64,000 nucleotides of DNA from Novosphingobium malaysiense. GTDB taxonomy: Bacteria > Pseudomonadota > Alphaproteobacteria > Sphingomonadales > Sphingomonadaceae. This document shows positions 19,657-29,303 of the stretch, piece after piece. Position 1 is the stretch's first letter, and each line of letters opens with the position of its first letter. The DNA is taken from contig NZ_JTDI01000002.1 in NCBI RefSeq assembly GCF_000802225.1, forward strand, positions 567,942-631,941, in the 5' to 3' direction. The notes beneath the pieces were generated by a model. It had not been told where the DNA came from and did no database searches. It was given only the letters and a program-made list of their open reading frames with translations. A program made the position numbers and the translations under genes.

Positions 19657-20940
19657 TCAGCCTGTAACGGCGAGACGCGGGCCTGCGGCGGATGTCCCGT
19701 CGCTGGACGACGCGCGCTTTTCCGCAGCCACGACCCGGTTCTTGCCTGCCTCCTTGGCTGCGTAGAGCGCGGCGTCGGCCATCGGAATGACATCGGCGGC
19801 GTTGGATGCCGTCTCCGGGACGGTGGCGACGCCGAAAGAGGCGCTGATCGGGACGCCATGCACTTCGGAAAGGCTTTCGATCCGCAGCCGCAGCATTTCG
19901 GCCTTGGACACCGCGTCCTCGACACCGCAGTTCGGCAGGATGACCATCAATTCCTCGCCGCCGTAGCGGGCCACGACGTCGGACGGACGCAGGGCCCCCA
20001 CGAATTGCCCGGCTACATCGCGCAGCACGGCGTCGCCCTTGGCGTGGCCGTAGTCGTCGTTGAGCCGCTTGAAATTGTCGAGGTCGATCATCACGACCGA
20101 AGTCGCGGCCCCGGTCCGTTCGGCGAGGCTGAGGTAACGTTCGAGCGCATCTTCCATGTAGCGGCGGTTGTAGAGGCCGGTGAGCGGGTCGCGAAGCGAC
20201 TGGGTGCGCAGCTTTTCGCGCAAGGCGATGTTGGACAGCGCCAGCGACATGGAATCGGCAAGGGCGCGGGCGATCCTGCGGATGCCCTTGAGGTGGGTGA
20301 AAGCGCTAGGCCCGTCATAGGCGAGCATCAGCAGGCCGAAAACCTGGCCCCGGGCCATCATCGGCACTTCCACCGTCGCGGCCGAACCTAGATGGTGCAT
20401 GCAGCAAAGGGTGTTGGAACTGGCATCGTTGATGTGCGGCTTGCCGCGCTTCAGGGCCCAGCAATTGCCGGGAAGCAGCGTGGGCGATGGTTCGAACCCC
20501 TCGGTGATGTTCCATGCCTTGGCCAGATCCAGGCGATCGCGAGAATTGTTGAAGACATAGAGCGCGCCGCCAAATTCGGGCAGCAGGCGATCGGAAGTCG
20601 CCATCAGCACGGCGCCGGCATCGTCATGATCCTCGGCTGCCTGGAGCATGTCCGTCATAGCGAAGAGTTCTTCGATCTGGCGTGTGCTGTCACGGGCTTG
20701 TTCGAACAGCGCTATGTGTTCCTGCATGTCCTGAACGGCGATCCGGGTAGCGGCCAGCGCCACGACGAGTACCGAGATAGAGCAGGTTGCCGCGATTGCA
20801 CCGGCAATTAGCGTAAAGCGTGCGTCCAGGAGGAGAATGGCAACAGCTGCAGCAACGTTCAGGGCCATGATCGAGTTCATGGCATACCGGATGCCCCGGT
20901 TCTGTCGGTTGTTTGGCGCCAGGAGTCCTTCTTTTTGCAC
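19657..20940 (-). CDS. Diguanylate cyclase, 2 TM + GAF-like + GGDEF
   Basis: A 427-residue protein with a GTG start. Two membrane helices lie at about residues 22-65, a short coiled segment follows, then a GAF-like sensor (about 90-235, with LLPEFGGALYVFNN and Cys-Cys in SNTLCCMHH), and a GGDEF domain (about 245-405). The active site reads RYGGEEL (the GGEEF form), and DPLTGLYNRR and MIDLDNFKRLNDDYGH are intact, so it should make c-di-GMP. The RxxD inhibitory site five residues before GGEEL is not matched. The CC pair in the GAF part could be a redox or metal site; this is a guess. Confidence 0.88.
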   Translation of the reverse strand: MQKEGLLAPNNRQNRGIRYAMNSIMALNVAAAVAILLLDARFTLIAGAIAATCSISVLVVALAATRIAVQDMQEHIALFEQARDSTRQIEELFAMTDMLQAAEDHDDAGAVLMATSDRLLPEFGGALYVFNNSRDRLDLAKAWNITEGFEPSPTLLPGNCWALKRGKPHINDASSNTLCCMHHLGSAATVEVPMMARGQVFGLLMLAYDGPSAFTHLKGIRRIARALADSMSLALSNIALREKLRTQSLRDPLTGLYNRRYMEDALERYLSLAERTGAATSVVMIDLDNFKRLNDDYGHAKGDAVLRDVAGQFVGALRPSDVVARYGGEELMVILPNCGVEDAVSKAEMLRLRIESLSEVHGVPISASFGVATVPETASNAADVIPMADAALYAAKEAGKNRVVAAEKRASSSDGTSAAGPRLAVTG

Positions 20941-21095
20941 CGCGTCTCACCCAATAGCTATGGCTGGAACGTATGCAAAAAAAGTTAACCGATCGTAACT
21001 GTTTAGGTGTTTTGCCCGAAATTTCCGAACGTATCCTCCTTCTCTGGCTGCGGTGCGCGGTCTGTGATTTTAAATAGCGGCCAATTTGAGAATGT

Positions 21096-21617
21096 TTATT
21101 CTTTGACGCGGACCTTCCCGAGATAGTCGCGCTTGCCGACGTCGAGCCCATGATTTCGCAAAATGGCGTAAGCGGTCGTGCTGTGAAAGAAAAAGTTCGG
21201 CAACGAAAAGCTGGTTAGAAAATCCTCGACAGTAAAATCCATGCGCATGGAGCCGAATTCGAAACGCATGTCGCGCCCGGCAATGGCATCCAGTTCGCCT
21301 GCCGGGATTGTCTTGAGAAAGGCAATCGATTCATCGATTTCCTTTCGCAGCGCTGCAAAGTTGTTGGGCACCGGATCGATCTCGGGATGGAACACGCCCG
21401 CCCGTACGCCGGCAACGGCACGCGCGGAATGATGGCCGGCTTCGAAGACCTGCTTGGCGAACGGCCACATGTCCGGTGCCAGACGCGCGTCCGTCAGGGT
21501 TTCGGCGGGTTTGCCGTGCTCGGTGCAATGCGCCTCGGCCTTGTTCACGAGACCGGACAGGCTCTCGAGCGATTGCAGGCAGGTGGCGACGAAAACGTTG
21601 TCCAGCGAAACGGTCAT
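21096..21617 (-). CDS. DUF1993 family protein
   Basis: A 173-residue protein with a good Shine-Dalgarno site (GGGAGAAAGCC before ATG 21617). The sequence LPNFFFHSTTAYAILRNHGLDVGKRDYLG and the N-terminal LQSLESLSGLVNKAEAH are typical of DUF1993, a DinB-like four-helix-bundle family. The substrate is unknown. It lies between two GGDEF genes on the same strand, with gaps of 155 and 51 bp; there is no obvious functional link. Confidence 0.88.
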   Translation of the reverse strand: MTVSLDNVFVATCLQSLESLSGLVNKAEAHCTEHGKPAETLTDARLAPDMWPFAKQVFEAGHHSARAVAGVRAGVFHPEIDPVPNNFAALRKEIDESIAFLKTIPAGELDAIAGRDMRFEFGSMRMDFTVEDFLTSFSLPNFFFHSTTAYAILRNHGLDVGKRDYLGKVRVKE

Positions 21618-21668
21618 GGCTTTCTCCCGGGTCCTTTCCGCCGAGAGTAGAGCGCGTCCGCAGCAGGT

Positions 21669-22796
21669 TCAATCCGCTCCGTCTGCCTTCAATACCACGT
21701 TACGACCTGCTTCCTTGGCCCGCAGCAGCGCATCATCGGCCGCCCGCAAGGCTTCGCGAGGGTCGTGATAGGCGTGAACGTCGGCCACTCCGGCGGAAAG
21801 GGTGATGCGGCCGAATGGGACGTCGGTCATGCGGTTGATCAGGCGTCTTGCGGCAATGGCTTCTCGCGCTTCGTCCACGATCGCGCAGGCTTCCTCCAGC
21901 GACCTGTCGCGCAGCAGGACAACGAACTCCTCGCCGCCGTGGCGCGCCACATGGCATTTATCGTCGGATATGGTCGCAAGCGACTGGGCCACCGTGCGCA
22001 AGACCCGGTCGCCGGCTTCATGCCCATGCTTATCGTTGATACGTTTGAACTCGTCGATGTCGCAAAAGGCCACGCACAGCGCTTCACCGCTTTCGCGCGT
22101 GGCTGCGTATTCCTCGTTGTAGCGCGTTTCGAATGCCCTGCGATTGGGCAGGCCGGTCAGGTGATCGATCTCGGCCTCGGCGCGTGCGTCTGCAAGCTGC
22201 TGTTGCAGTGCGTTGGATTCGCGCTCGGATCGGGCCAACGCACGGGCGACTTCGCGTGTACGGTCGAGCATGTCGCGCGCCAGCGTCGTGATCTGCGCTA
22301 TCACGTCGCCGCCGCTGTCGATGGCGGCCAGCCCGTCCACATGGGCCTCGAGCGCGGAATTGTAGTCGTCGGTAGCCGTCTGCGCTGCGCTGGCGGTGAC
22401 CGAAAAGGCGTCGATGGTGGCTTCCAGTCTCATGATGAGAGCAAGAAGCTCCGCCGATCCGTCCCTTGCGGCATACGCATTGCGCACCTGCTCAAGCCAT
22501 TCCGTCGTCACGCCGTCGCCATCAGCCAGACGGGCGGCGGTCAAGGCGGCCAGCGCCGGGTTGGCGCCGGTGACGATATCATGCGCCGCTTCCAGCACGA
22601 ACGGCGTGACCGGCAAGTCGTGTTCGACGACAAACTGCGAAATCTCGGCAAGAGCTTCGAGCCGTTCCTGGCCGTCAAACGGCAACGCGGGCGCTTCCAC
22701 GGACGATGCCGTTTCGAATGTCTCGCGCCTGGTCCCGCCAAAGCCGAGCCATCGCATCAAGCCCCCCCGGGCCATGCTGGGATCATGTGCCGTCAT
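21669..22796 (-). CDS. Soluble GGDEF diguanylate cyclase
   Basis: A 375-residue protein without membrane segments. Residues about 30-200 are a helical N-terminal region (predicted coiled coil at about 165-205) resembling the sensory helices of cytosolic diguanylate cyclases. The GGDEF domain (about 205-370) has DHLTGLPNRRAFE, FCDIDEFKRINDKHGHEAGD and the active site RHGGEEF, all intact. The RxxD inhibitory site is not visible. Together with 19657-20940 it forms a pair of c-di-GMP synthases near the core/accessory border. Confidence 0.9.
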   Translation of the reverse strand: MTAHDPSMARGGLMRWLGFGGTRRETFETASSVEAPALPFDGQERLEALAEISQFVVEHDLPVTPFVLEAAHDIVTGANPALAALTAARLADGDGVTTEWLEQVRNAYAARDGSAELLALIMRLEATIDAFSVTASAAQTATDDYNSALEAHVDGLAAIDSGGDVIAQITTLARDMLDRTREVARALARSERESNALQQQLADARAEAEIDHLTGLPNRRAFETRYNEEYAATRESGEALCVAFCDIDEFKRINDKHGHEAGDRVLRTVAQSLATISDDKCHVARHGGEEFVVLLRDRSLEEACAIVDEAREAIAARRLINRMTDVPFGRITLSAGVADVHAYHDPREALRAADDALLRAKEAGRNVVLKADGAD

Positions 22797-23022
22797 ATCA
22801 CGGTTAACGGCTGTGCTCTGCGAGTTTTAAGTTCACTATTGCAATAAAACGCGTTGCGAGCAGCGAATTGGCGCAAGTGTTACCAATTCCTTTTACTCGT
22901 CATCGGCGTTTGGTTCCGGAATATCGTAAATGAAGCTCTCAGAATTCCCGTGTCGAGAAGGCAACACGCAGGAGTTGAGGACTGTTCCGGGTTCGCCGGG
23001 GATAGCCGCTGGCTCCAGCCGC

Positions 23023-23775
23023 CTAATCGGCCGTAGAAGCTTCGCCAGTTTCCGCTGGCGGCTGCGGTTCGGGCTCGGGCGGGCCGGCAACGCGGCGGGC
23101 GCTGACGATCTTCACTTCGTCTTCGAGAATGTCGCCCTTCATCACCCCTTCGCCTTTCGTGGCCGAGCGCGGCTGGTTCCAGATCGCACGCACCACGTCC
23201 ATGCCGCCCACGACATGGCCAAAGGCGGCAAAGCCTGCTCCGGGGTCCTCGCCCGAATTGCCTTCGGCGGCATCGAGGGCCGGCATGGCGGACAGCAGGA
23301 TCATGAAATCCGCCGTCGCCGTTCCGGGGGCAAAGCGGGCCATCGATATCGTTCCGGCCTTGTGCAGGATACCCGTCTGGTTCGTCGATTCGTGCGCAAC
23401 GGGATCGAACAGTTTGGCACCGTCGCGAACGCCGCCTTGCAGCAGGCCTGCCGGCTCGTCGCTGTGGCCGAGATGCATGGCGCGATAGAACACCGCACCG
23501 TCCATCCGCTTGCTGTCGACGTATTTGAGGAAATTGGCTGTCGTAAGCGGCGCGTGGGTCTTGTCGAGATCCAGCGTGATGACGCCCATGCCGGTGGTGA
23601 GAGCTACAAAGACATGCTCGACGGGTTCGGGCGCCGGAGCCGCTACTGCGGCCTCGTCGACCGGCGCCGTGGCTGCGGGCGCATCCTGCGCTGCAGCCAA
23701 CCCGGGCTGGAGGACGAGGGCGAGAGATGCGAGCAATGCCGCAATCCCGGCCCTCTTCCGCTTCGTACGCGGCAT
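23023..23775 (-). CDS. Secreted cyclophilin-type peptidylprolyl isomerase
   Basis: A 250-residue protein with a signal peptide (about 1-29, cleaved near LAAAQ) and an Ala/Pro-rich spacer. Residues about 55-225 are cyclophilin: FVALTTGMGVITLDLD, APLTTANFLKYVDSKRMDG, ISMARFAPGTATADFMI (QNGxGxS region altered) and FAAFGHVVGGMDVV. The catalytic Arg of the classical FHR motif is present in FYRAM. A Pro/Glu-rich tail ends it. It probably assists protein folding in the periplasm. It lies 4 bp after gcrA. Confidence 0.85.
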   Translation of the reverse strand: MPRTKRKRAGIAALLASLALVLQPGLAAAQDAPAATAPVDEAAVAAPAPEPVEHVFVALTTGMGVITLDLDKTHAPLTTANFLKYVDSKRMDGAVFYRAMHLGHSDEPAGLLQGGVRDGAKLFDPVAHESTNQTGILHKAGTISMARFAPGTATADFMILLSAMPALDAAEGNSGEDPGAGFAAFGHVVGGMDVVRAIWNQPRSATKGEGVMKGDILEDEVKIVSARRVAGPPEPEPQPPAETGEASTAD

Positions 23776-23779
23776 GGAA

Positions 23780-24472
23780 TCAGCGAACCCGCGGACCGCC
23801 GAACGGCAGAGGCGGAGGAGGACGACGCGCGCCGCGCGGGAGCTGTGCCTGGTAGGCGCGGCCGCAGTGATCGACGCAATAGGGAAAGCCCGGGTTCACC
23901 TTCTCGCCGCAGAAGTGGAAGTCCGGCTCGCCGGGGTGTCCCATCGGCCAGCGGCAAATACGGTCGTTGAGGTCGAGCAGGCTGGTCTTGTCGGCAATCT
24001 CCGGGCTCGGCTTGGCGGGAACGAGACGGCGCGGCGGGGCCGGCGGGATCGGGGCCTGCTGGTCGCCGGGGCCCTGACGCAGGAAGCCGCCGGGGCCGAC
24101 CGAGACGATGCGCGGCTGGTCGCCGGCGGGCTTGTCGCTGCCTGCTGCGGGAGCCGACGGTGCAGCGGCGCGGGCAGGCGCCGGCGACGGCGCGGGCGCC
24201 GCTGCGCGCGGGGCGGGCGCCGGTGCAGGAGCGTCCGCTGCCTTGGCGGGCGGAGAATCGGCTGCCGGCTTGGCCTTCTTGGGCGCTGCCGGGCGGGCAG
24301 GCTTTTCATTCGCCTTGACCGGAGAGGGGCGAGCCTTGAGACCGAGGCGATGCGCCTTGCCGATCACGGCATTGCGGCTTACGCCTCCAAGCTCCTCGGC
24401 GATCTGGCTGGCCGTGGCCCCGCCTTCCCACATCTTGGTCAGCTTCTCGATCCGCTCGTCCGTCCAGCTCAT
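23780..24472 (-). CDS. gcrA: GcrA cell-cycle regulator
   Basis: A 230-residue DNA-binding protein from ATG 24472 (MSWTDERIEKLTKMW), the standard GcrA N-terminus; upstream in-frame codons lack similarity. Residues 1-45 carry the HTH (GGATASQIAEELGGVSRNAVIGKAHRLGL). A long Ala/Pro/Lys linker (about 55-145) follows, and the C-terminus contains the sigma-70-interaction block CRWPMGHPGEPDFHFCGEK with further cysteines (YCVDHC), likely a zinc site. GcrA activates promoters bearing methylated GANTC sites, here working with CcrM. A strong lineage marker for alphaproteobacteria. Confidence 0.95.
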   Translation of the reverse strand: MSWTDERIEKLTKMWEGGATASQIAEELGGVSRNAVIGKAHRLGLKARPSPVKANEKPARPAAPKKAKPAADSPPAKAADAPAPAPAPRAAAPAPSPAPARAAAPSAPAAGSDKPAGDQPRIVSVGPGGFLRQGPGDQQAPIPPAPPRRLVPAKPSPEIADKTSLLDLNDRICRWPMGHPGEPDFHFCGEKVNPGFPYCVDHCGRAYQAQLPRGARRPPPPLPFGGPRVR

Positions 24473-24569
24473 TCCAGTTCCGTTTCCGTGCATGGGGCGA
24501 TTGCAGAATCGCCCCGAAATTCCAGGCACCCGCTTGCCTTGCAAGGCCGCAGCCGATACTCGCCGGGTC

Positions 24570-25448
24570 ATGGCCGATCAATCTAATTCGACCGAACTGC
24601 TGGGGCCCACCGTGATATCGCAGCCTCGCCGGTTTCCGGCAAAGGGAGAACCCCTGATCCACCAGATAAACTGGGTGGGGCTCAAGACCCTTTATATGAA
24701 GGAGGTGCGCCGGTTCTTCAAGGTGCAGACCCAGACGATCTGGGCGCCCGCGATCACCACGCTGCTGTTCCTCGTCATCTTCACGCTGGCGCTCGGGCGC
24801 GGCGGCCGGGAAGTGCTCGGCGTAAACTTCGCGACGTTCATCGCGCCGGGCCTGATCGTCATGGGCATGATGCAGAACGCCTTTGCGAATGCCAGCTTTT
24901 CGTTCCTCTCGGGCAAGATCCAGGGGACCATCATCGACTTCCTGATGCCGCCGCTCAGCGAGGGCGAACTGATGCTGGCCATGGTGGCCGCGGCGGTGAC
25001 CCGTGCCATTCTGGTCGGGCTGGTGCTGGCCGGTGCGATGTTCCTGTGGCCGAGCGTTGACCTGTCGGTCTCGCATCCCTGGGCCATCGTGTGGTTCGGG
25101 CTGATGGGCGCGATCTTCCTTGCGCTGCTGGGTTTCCTGTCCTCGATCTGGGCGGAGAAGTTCGATCACAACGCGGCGATCACCAATTTCGTCATCGCGC
25201 CGCTCTCGCTGCTCTCGGGCACGTTCTACGTCATCGACAACCTCGCGCCGGCGTTCCAGGCCGTCAGCCGCGTCAATCCCTTCTTCTATGTGATTTCCGG
25301 CTTCCGCTTCGGGTTCCTCGGCGCCAGCGACATCGGCGACACCAACCTTGCCGTGTTGCACAGCGCGCTCGGCATGGGCTTGCTCAACGCGGTGCTCGCC
25401 CTGATCGTCTATTTCGTTCTGCGCTCTGGCTGGAAGCTCAAGGGCTGA
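24570..25448 (+). CDS. ABC-2 type transporter permease
   Basis: A 292-residue inner-membrane protein from ATG 24570. Six hydrophobic segments and the conserved FIAPGLIVMGMMQNAFAN and LSLLSGTFYVIDNLAP blocks put it in the ABC-2 family (YadH/NodJ-like). It would export a polysaccharide, lipid or drug with an ATPase subunit. No ATPase gene lies next to it in this window; a partner elsewhere is expected. It is divergent from gcrA, with 97 bp between. Confidence 0.88.
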   Translation: MADQSNSTELLGPTVISQPRRFPAKGEPLIHQINWVGLKTLYMKEVRRFFKVQTQTIWAPAITTLLFLVIFTLALGRGGREVLGVNFATFIAPGLIVMGMMQNAFANASFSFLSGKIQGTIIDFLMPPLSEGELMLAMVAAAVTRAILVGLVLAGAMFLWPSVDLSVSHPWAIVWFGLMGAIFLALLGFLSSIWAEKFDHNAAITNFVIAPLSLLSGTFYVIDNLAPAFQAVSRVNPFFYVISGFRFGFLGASDIGDTNLAVLHSALGMGLLNAVLALIVYFVLRSGWKLKG

Positions 25449-25489
25449 CCGTCATGTGGCCTGCAGCCGGAAAGGCCGTGCAAATCGTT

Positions 25490-25870
25490 CTAATGGGCCA
25501 TTCCGCGGCGTAGCTGATAGCGGCCGTTGCGGAAGTCCTCGAAGATCTGGGACAGGGAAGGGTGGTCCACCGGTCCGCCTTCGGCATCGCCTGTCAGATT
25601 CTGCTGACTGACGTAGGCCACATAGCTGGAATCCTCGTTTTCGGCGAGGAGGTGGTAGTAGGGTTGCTCGCGCCCGGGACGGACGTCGAGCGGAATGGAC
25701 TGGTACCATTCCTCGCTGTTGGCGAAGACCGGATCGATATCGAAGACGACACCGCGAAAGTCGTGGTGCTTGTGACGCACCACGTCGCCGATCGCGAAAC
25801 GCGCTCGGGTCTGGCGGGGCGCATCGATGACGCGACCGGCTTGGGGAGAAAAGAACGATGCCCGGTTCAT
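25490..25870 (-). CDS. hspQ: HspQ / YccV-like hemimethylated-DNA-binding protein
   Basis: A 126-residue protein from ATG 25870 (MNRASFFSPQAGR). The core ARFAIGDVVRHKHHDFRGVVFDIDP, then QPYYHLLAENEDSSYVAYVSQQNL matches the HspQ family. HspQ is a heat-shock protein and a specificity factor of Lon in enterobacteria; members also bind hemimethylated DNA. The C-terminal 30 residues are longer than in E. coli. It converges on the ABC permease gene. Confidence 0.9.
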   Translation of the reverse strand: MNRASFFSPQAGRVIDAPRQTRARFAIGDVVRHKHHDFRGVVFDIDPVFANSEEWYQSIPLDVRPGREQPYYHLLAENEDSSYVAYVSQQNLTGDAEGGPVDHPSLSQIFEDFRNGRYQLRRGMAH

Positions 25871-26027
25871 GTGGTCAATATAGGCCTGCCTGAACACGAA
25901 ACAAGCGAACCACCCCAGCCATCCCCGCTTTTCGCGAATTCGGGGGTTGGCAAGCGTCATCATCTGGGCTACCGGCGCGCTTCGCTCGACCCGTACGGGG
26001 CCCTCCGGCTCCATGGCGATCTCTAGC

Positions 26028-26117
<90 letters not shown>

Positions 26118-26317
26118 TTAAGTCCTTGTTTTATAAGGGAAATGTGAAAATCTGCCGCAAGGCGCGCGGTTCTGCGGGCTTGCGCGGTGCGTTCCGGTCA
26201 GGAGAGAGCGCTTTTGTGCCATCGTTCGGCGCCCTTGGCGGCTTTTTCTCCAAAGCCCATTTTCCCAGTACGGCCATGGCTGGCGACGCAGGGGATGGCG
26301 GTCACGGCAACGAGAAA

Positions 26318-26333
26318 CGGCGCTAAAGCGCCG
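26318..26333 (-). terminator. Terminator candidate of recombinase operon
   Basis: On the minus strand, 7-bp arms CGGCGCT/AGCGCCG with a 2-base loop are followed by TTTCTCGTT, 28 bases after the recombinase stop. The remaining sequence between the tRNA and this hairpin (26118-26317) holds no gene that I can support. Confidence 0.5.
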
Positions 26334-26361
26334 CTATAAGGTCGTTGGTTTTGGCCGCCGG

Positions 26362-28032
26362 CTAAAATCCGAACATAGCCAATTGCTCGTCCCAAGCCAT
26401 GGGAAGGTCGGCGCAGCGCAGCGAGGCCGCGCTGACACTAGCAGGCTGGGTACCTGCGAGAATGGCCTCGATGATGGCCGGGGCAAGGAAGTTCAATCGG
26501 ACCAGCCGCGAGACCCAGGAGTCGTTGACCTTCTCGGCACGCGCGATGCCGGCGATGTCGGTGTGGCCATCCTGCAGCTGCATCCACCAGGCCCGTCCCT
26601 TTCGCAGCATCTCGACCAGGCCTGCATCGGGCGTGCCGGCGCTTACGGCGCGACCGTTCTGCTGCACCAGCTTGAGGGCGTGCCCCGTGCGGGTCAGCTG
26701 CATCGGTTCGATCAAGGTGATGACATCAGGAGAGGACGGTGGGCGATCGATGTGCAGCGCCGTGCACAGGGCTGCGCTGGCAAGGTCGACGCAGACCTGT
26801 TTGCGTTCGATGACAACACCTGCAACCAGCGAGCGGAAGGTGGGCCGATCCCTGCGCTGAACCTTGGAGCCGAGCGTCTGGGCCCTTGCGATGATGCGCT
26901 GCAGGCTTTCGCCTTGAAAAGGGACCTCCAGCTTTTCCAGCAGTGCGAGCGGGTCGTCGAAGGCTTTGGCCAGCATTGTGGTGACCGCGGCTTCGATCTC
27001 GCGCGCCGGTATGCGCAGAGCTTCGGTTGGCTCGCTTCTATTGGCGTCGCCGCCATGTTGAAGGCATCGGCTGACGTAATAGCGGTAGCGGACCGTGCCC
27101 TTGACGGCATGCGCTGCGACCATGGCGTCGCCAGCCTCGTCGGCCAGCTTGCCCGCAAGCAGGCTGGGAGCCCTGGCGCGCTCGCCAGTGCGTTGACCTT
27201 GCAAGTTCTCGGCCAGTGCTTGCTGGACCGCCTCCCAGGTCTCGCGATCGATGATGGCTTCGTGCCTGCCGGCGTGGACCTGGCCTTTATGGTGAATCGC
27301 CCCGATGTAGACCGGGTTGGCGAGCAACTTGTAGATCTGCCCGCGCGAGAAGGGACGACCGCCGGTTATTCGCCCGGTCGTTGCTTCACGGCGCGGCGTG
27401 AGGATGCCGTCTCCGGCAAGCTCCTCGGCAACGAGGCGGACATTGCACAGCGCCCGGTAGCGCTCGAACACGTGCCGCACGATCCCGGCATGCTCTTCGA
27501 CGACGGCGAGGCTGCGTCCGTCGGGCCGGTAGCCCAGCGGCGGGTTGCCGCCCATCCACATGCCGCGTGCCTTGGAGGCGGCGATCTTGTCGCGGATGCG
27601 CTCGGCGGTGACCTCGCGCTCGAACTGGGCGAAGGAGAGCAGCATGTTGAGTGTCAGGCGGCCCATGCTGTTGGTGGTGTTGAACGACTGGGTGACTGAG
27701 ACGAAACTAGTCCCTGCCTTGTCCATCGTTTCGACCAGCTTCGAGAAGTCGAGCAGCGAGCGGGTCAGGCGATCCACCTTGTAGACGACCACGATGTCGA
27801 TCCGCCCCGCCTCGATATCAGCAAGCAGGCGCTGAAGGGCAGGGCGCTCGAGCGTGCCGCCCGAAAGGCCGCCATCATCGTACTCGCCTGGTAGCAGGGA
27901 CCAGCCTTCCGAGGCCTGGCTCAGGATATAGGCTGCACAAGCCTCGCGCTGGGCATGGAGCGAGTTGAAGTCCTGCTCAAGCCCTTCCTCGCTCGATTTG
28001 CGGGTGTAGATCGCGCAGCGCACTTTCTTCAT
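26362..28032 (-). CDS. Large serine recombinase
   Basis: A 556-residue site-specific recombinase from ATG 28032 (MKKVRCAIYTRKSSEEGLEQ). Residues about 5-150 are the resolvase catalytic domain, with the nucleophilic serine in AIYTRKSSEEG, DGGLSGGTLERPALQRLL and KVDRLTRSLLDF. The recombinase domain follows (about 170-280, GNPPLGYRPDGRSLAVVEEH). The C-terminal part is variable and lacks the usual four-Cys zinc ribbon. It overlaps the DUF2924 gene by 4 bp. This type integrates and excises phages or islands. I read it as the mobility gene of an element adjoining tRNA-Ser. Confidence 0.92.
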   Translation of the reverse strand: MKKVRCAIYTRKSSEEGLEQDFNSLHAQREACAAYILSQASEGWSLLPGEYDDGGLSGGTLERPALQRLLADIEAGRIDIVVVYKVDRLTRSLLDFSKLVETMDKAGTSFVSVTQSFNTTNSMGRLTLNMLLSFAQFEREVTAERIRDKIAASKARGMWMGGNPPLGYRPDGRSLAVVEEHAGIVRHVFERYRALCNVRLVAEELAGDGILTPRREATTGRITGGRPFSRGQIYKLLANPVYIGAIHHKGQVHAGRHEAIIDRETWEAVQQALAENLQGQRTGERARAPSLLAGKLADEAGDAMVAAHAVKGTVRYRYYVSRCLQHGGDANRSEPTEALRIPAREIEAAVTTMLAKAFDDPLALLEKLEVPFQGESLQRIIARAQTLGSKVQRRDRPTFRSLVAGVVIERKQVCVDLASAALCTALHIDRPPSSPDVITLIEPMQLTRTGHALKLVQQNGRAVSAGTPDAGLVEMLRKGRAWWMQLQDGHTDIAGIARAEKVNDSWVSRLVRLNFLAPAIIEAILAGTQPASVSAASLRCADLPMAWDEQLAMFGF

Positions 28033-28445
28033 GCCGCACGCCTCCCGGCAAGGCCAAAGAAGGCCGGGCCGGACCAGCGCGTGCCGGTGATGGCGCGGGC
28101 GATCGCCGAGAGGCTGCGCCAGGCCCTGCCGTTCCAGTGAATGGCACCCGTCTCGTCGACGGTGACGACATGGACAGTGCCCTGCCATTCGCGCACAAGC
28201 CGCATGCCCGGGGCGAGCTGAGTGGCGACCCTTCGCTTTTGGGAAGCGGCGGCGTCCAGCATCTGCTGTGCCGGGCGGGAAAGACTGCCGCCTGTTCGGG
28301 CCTGCACCTCGTAGGCTAGCGCCAGGCGCAGCATCTTCGTGCTCAGCTTTGGCGCTGGCCGACCGGTGAGTGAAGCCCACCGGTCGATCAGTGCCGCGCG
28401 GCCGAGATCGGCGATTTCATCGAGCGTGATCGTTGCCCGTGCCAT
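28029..28445 (-). CDS. DUF2924 protein
   Basis: A 138-residue protein with the DUF2924 signature GMRLVREWQGTVHVVTVDE and RAWRSLSAIARAITGTRWSG, and an N-terminal helical half. Function is unknown. It overlaps the recombinase gene (ATGA junction) and touches the DUF3489 gene; the three genes form one translationally coupled unit. From memory this trio recurs in alphaproteobacterial mobile elements, so a role in recombination control is likely. Confidence 0.85.
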   Translation of the reverse strand: MARATITLDEIADLGRAALIDRWASLTGRPAPKLSTKMLRLALAYEVQARTGGSLSRPAQQMLDAAASQKRRVATQLAPGMRLVREWQGTVHVVTVDETGAIHWNGRAWRSLSAIARAITGTRWSGPAFFGLAGRRAA

Positions 28446-29002
28446 CAGGCGGCCTCGGGCACGATGCGGTAGAAGCTCGTTCCCTCGAGCGTCGTGCGGG
28501 CGATCACGTGGCCCTTCTTGCGCAGGCCGCTCAGGGCGGCGCGGGCCGTGTGTGGGAGCCAGCCGGTCGCCCCGGTCAGCTCTTCGAGGGTCGCACCGCC
28601 TTCGCGTTCCAGCAACGTGATGACGCTGGCGATCTTGCTGCTCGTCCTGGATTTACCTTGCGTTTCCGCTTCAGCTTCATGGGCGGCAGGGGCTGGCTGT
28701 ACATCGCTGCCCTGTGCCTCCTCCTGGCCCGCTGCGTGGTGGGCGCTGATCGCAGCAAGGCCCGCGGCGGTGATGAAGAGGCCGACCTTCCTGTCGCCGT
28801 CGACACGCCAGGTCAGGCTGTCGTCGTGCACGGTGCGCTGTTCGATGAGCTTGCGGCGCACCAGCGAGGCCAGCGCCTTGCTGAGGCGCGGCATTTCCAA
28901 GGCGCAGGCTTGCGGCAGCGGTATCAGGCTGCCGTTCTCGCGCTGCGATGCACCTGCAAGCAGGAGCAGTTGGAGGTCGTTGAGGTGGACTCTGCGGGTC
29001 AT
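28445..29002 (-). CDS. DUF3489 protein
   Basis: A 185-residue protein from ATG 29002 (MTRRVHLNDLQLLLLAGAS), with AAGGAG upstream. The N-terminal half looks like a winged-helix domain (LSKALASLVRRKLIEQRTVH). The C-terminal 65 residues match DUF3489 (ASVITLLEREGGATLEEL, ATGWLPHTARAALSGL), itself a winged-helix-like domain. It is the first gene of the recombinase operon and probably its DNA-binding regulator or directionality partner. The 300-bp gap upstream (29003-29303) holds its promoter and no gene that I can support. Confidence 0.85.
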   Translation of the reverse strand: MTRRVHLNDLQLLLLAGASQRENGSLIPLPQACALEMPRLSKALASLVRRKLIEQRTVHDDSLTWRVDGDRKVGLFITAAGLAAISAHHAAGQEEAQGSDVQPAPAAHEAEAETQGKSRTSSKIASVITLLEREGGATLEELTGATGWLPHTARAALSGLRKKGHVIARTTLEGTSFYRIVPEAA

Positions 29003-29303
29003 GATAGATTCTCCTTGGATCGTGAAGCGACACACTTGCCGCTCCCACCACCCAAGGCCCCGGTCAGCGCGCCAGCGTCCGGGGCCGCAGCCGCCTTGCC
29101 GGGCTGCGTTTCAGTACGCACACCAATGCTTGCTGCGCGCACGAAGTCGAATGGAATCTGGAATGGATTGAGAAAAGTCGATGTGGCTGGCAATGGCCGC
29201 TATGCCGGACACTCCGGTTAGTCCGCTATCGACACCGCATTTGAGACCAGCCGCCCTTCGTTCATCAACCCAATCGGGCAGCTTCTGGAAGGAAATGAGG
29301 TCG

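Noticed and set aside
26118..26361. Direct-repeat attachment site copying the tRNA-Ser 3' end
   Set aside because: I looked for a second copy of the tRNA 3' end in the window and did not find one; large serine recombinases often use short unrelated sites anyway.
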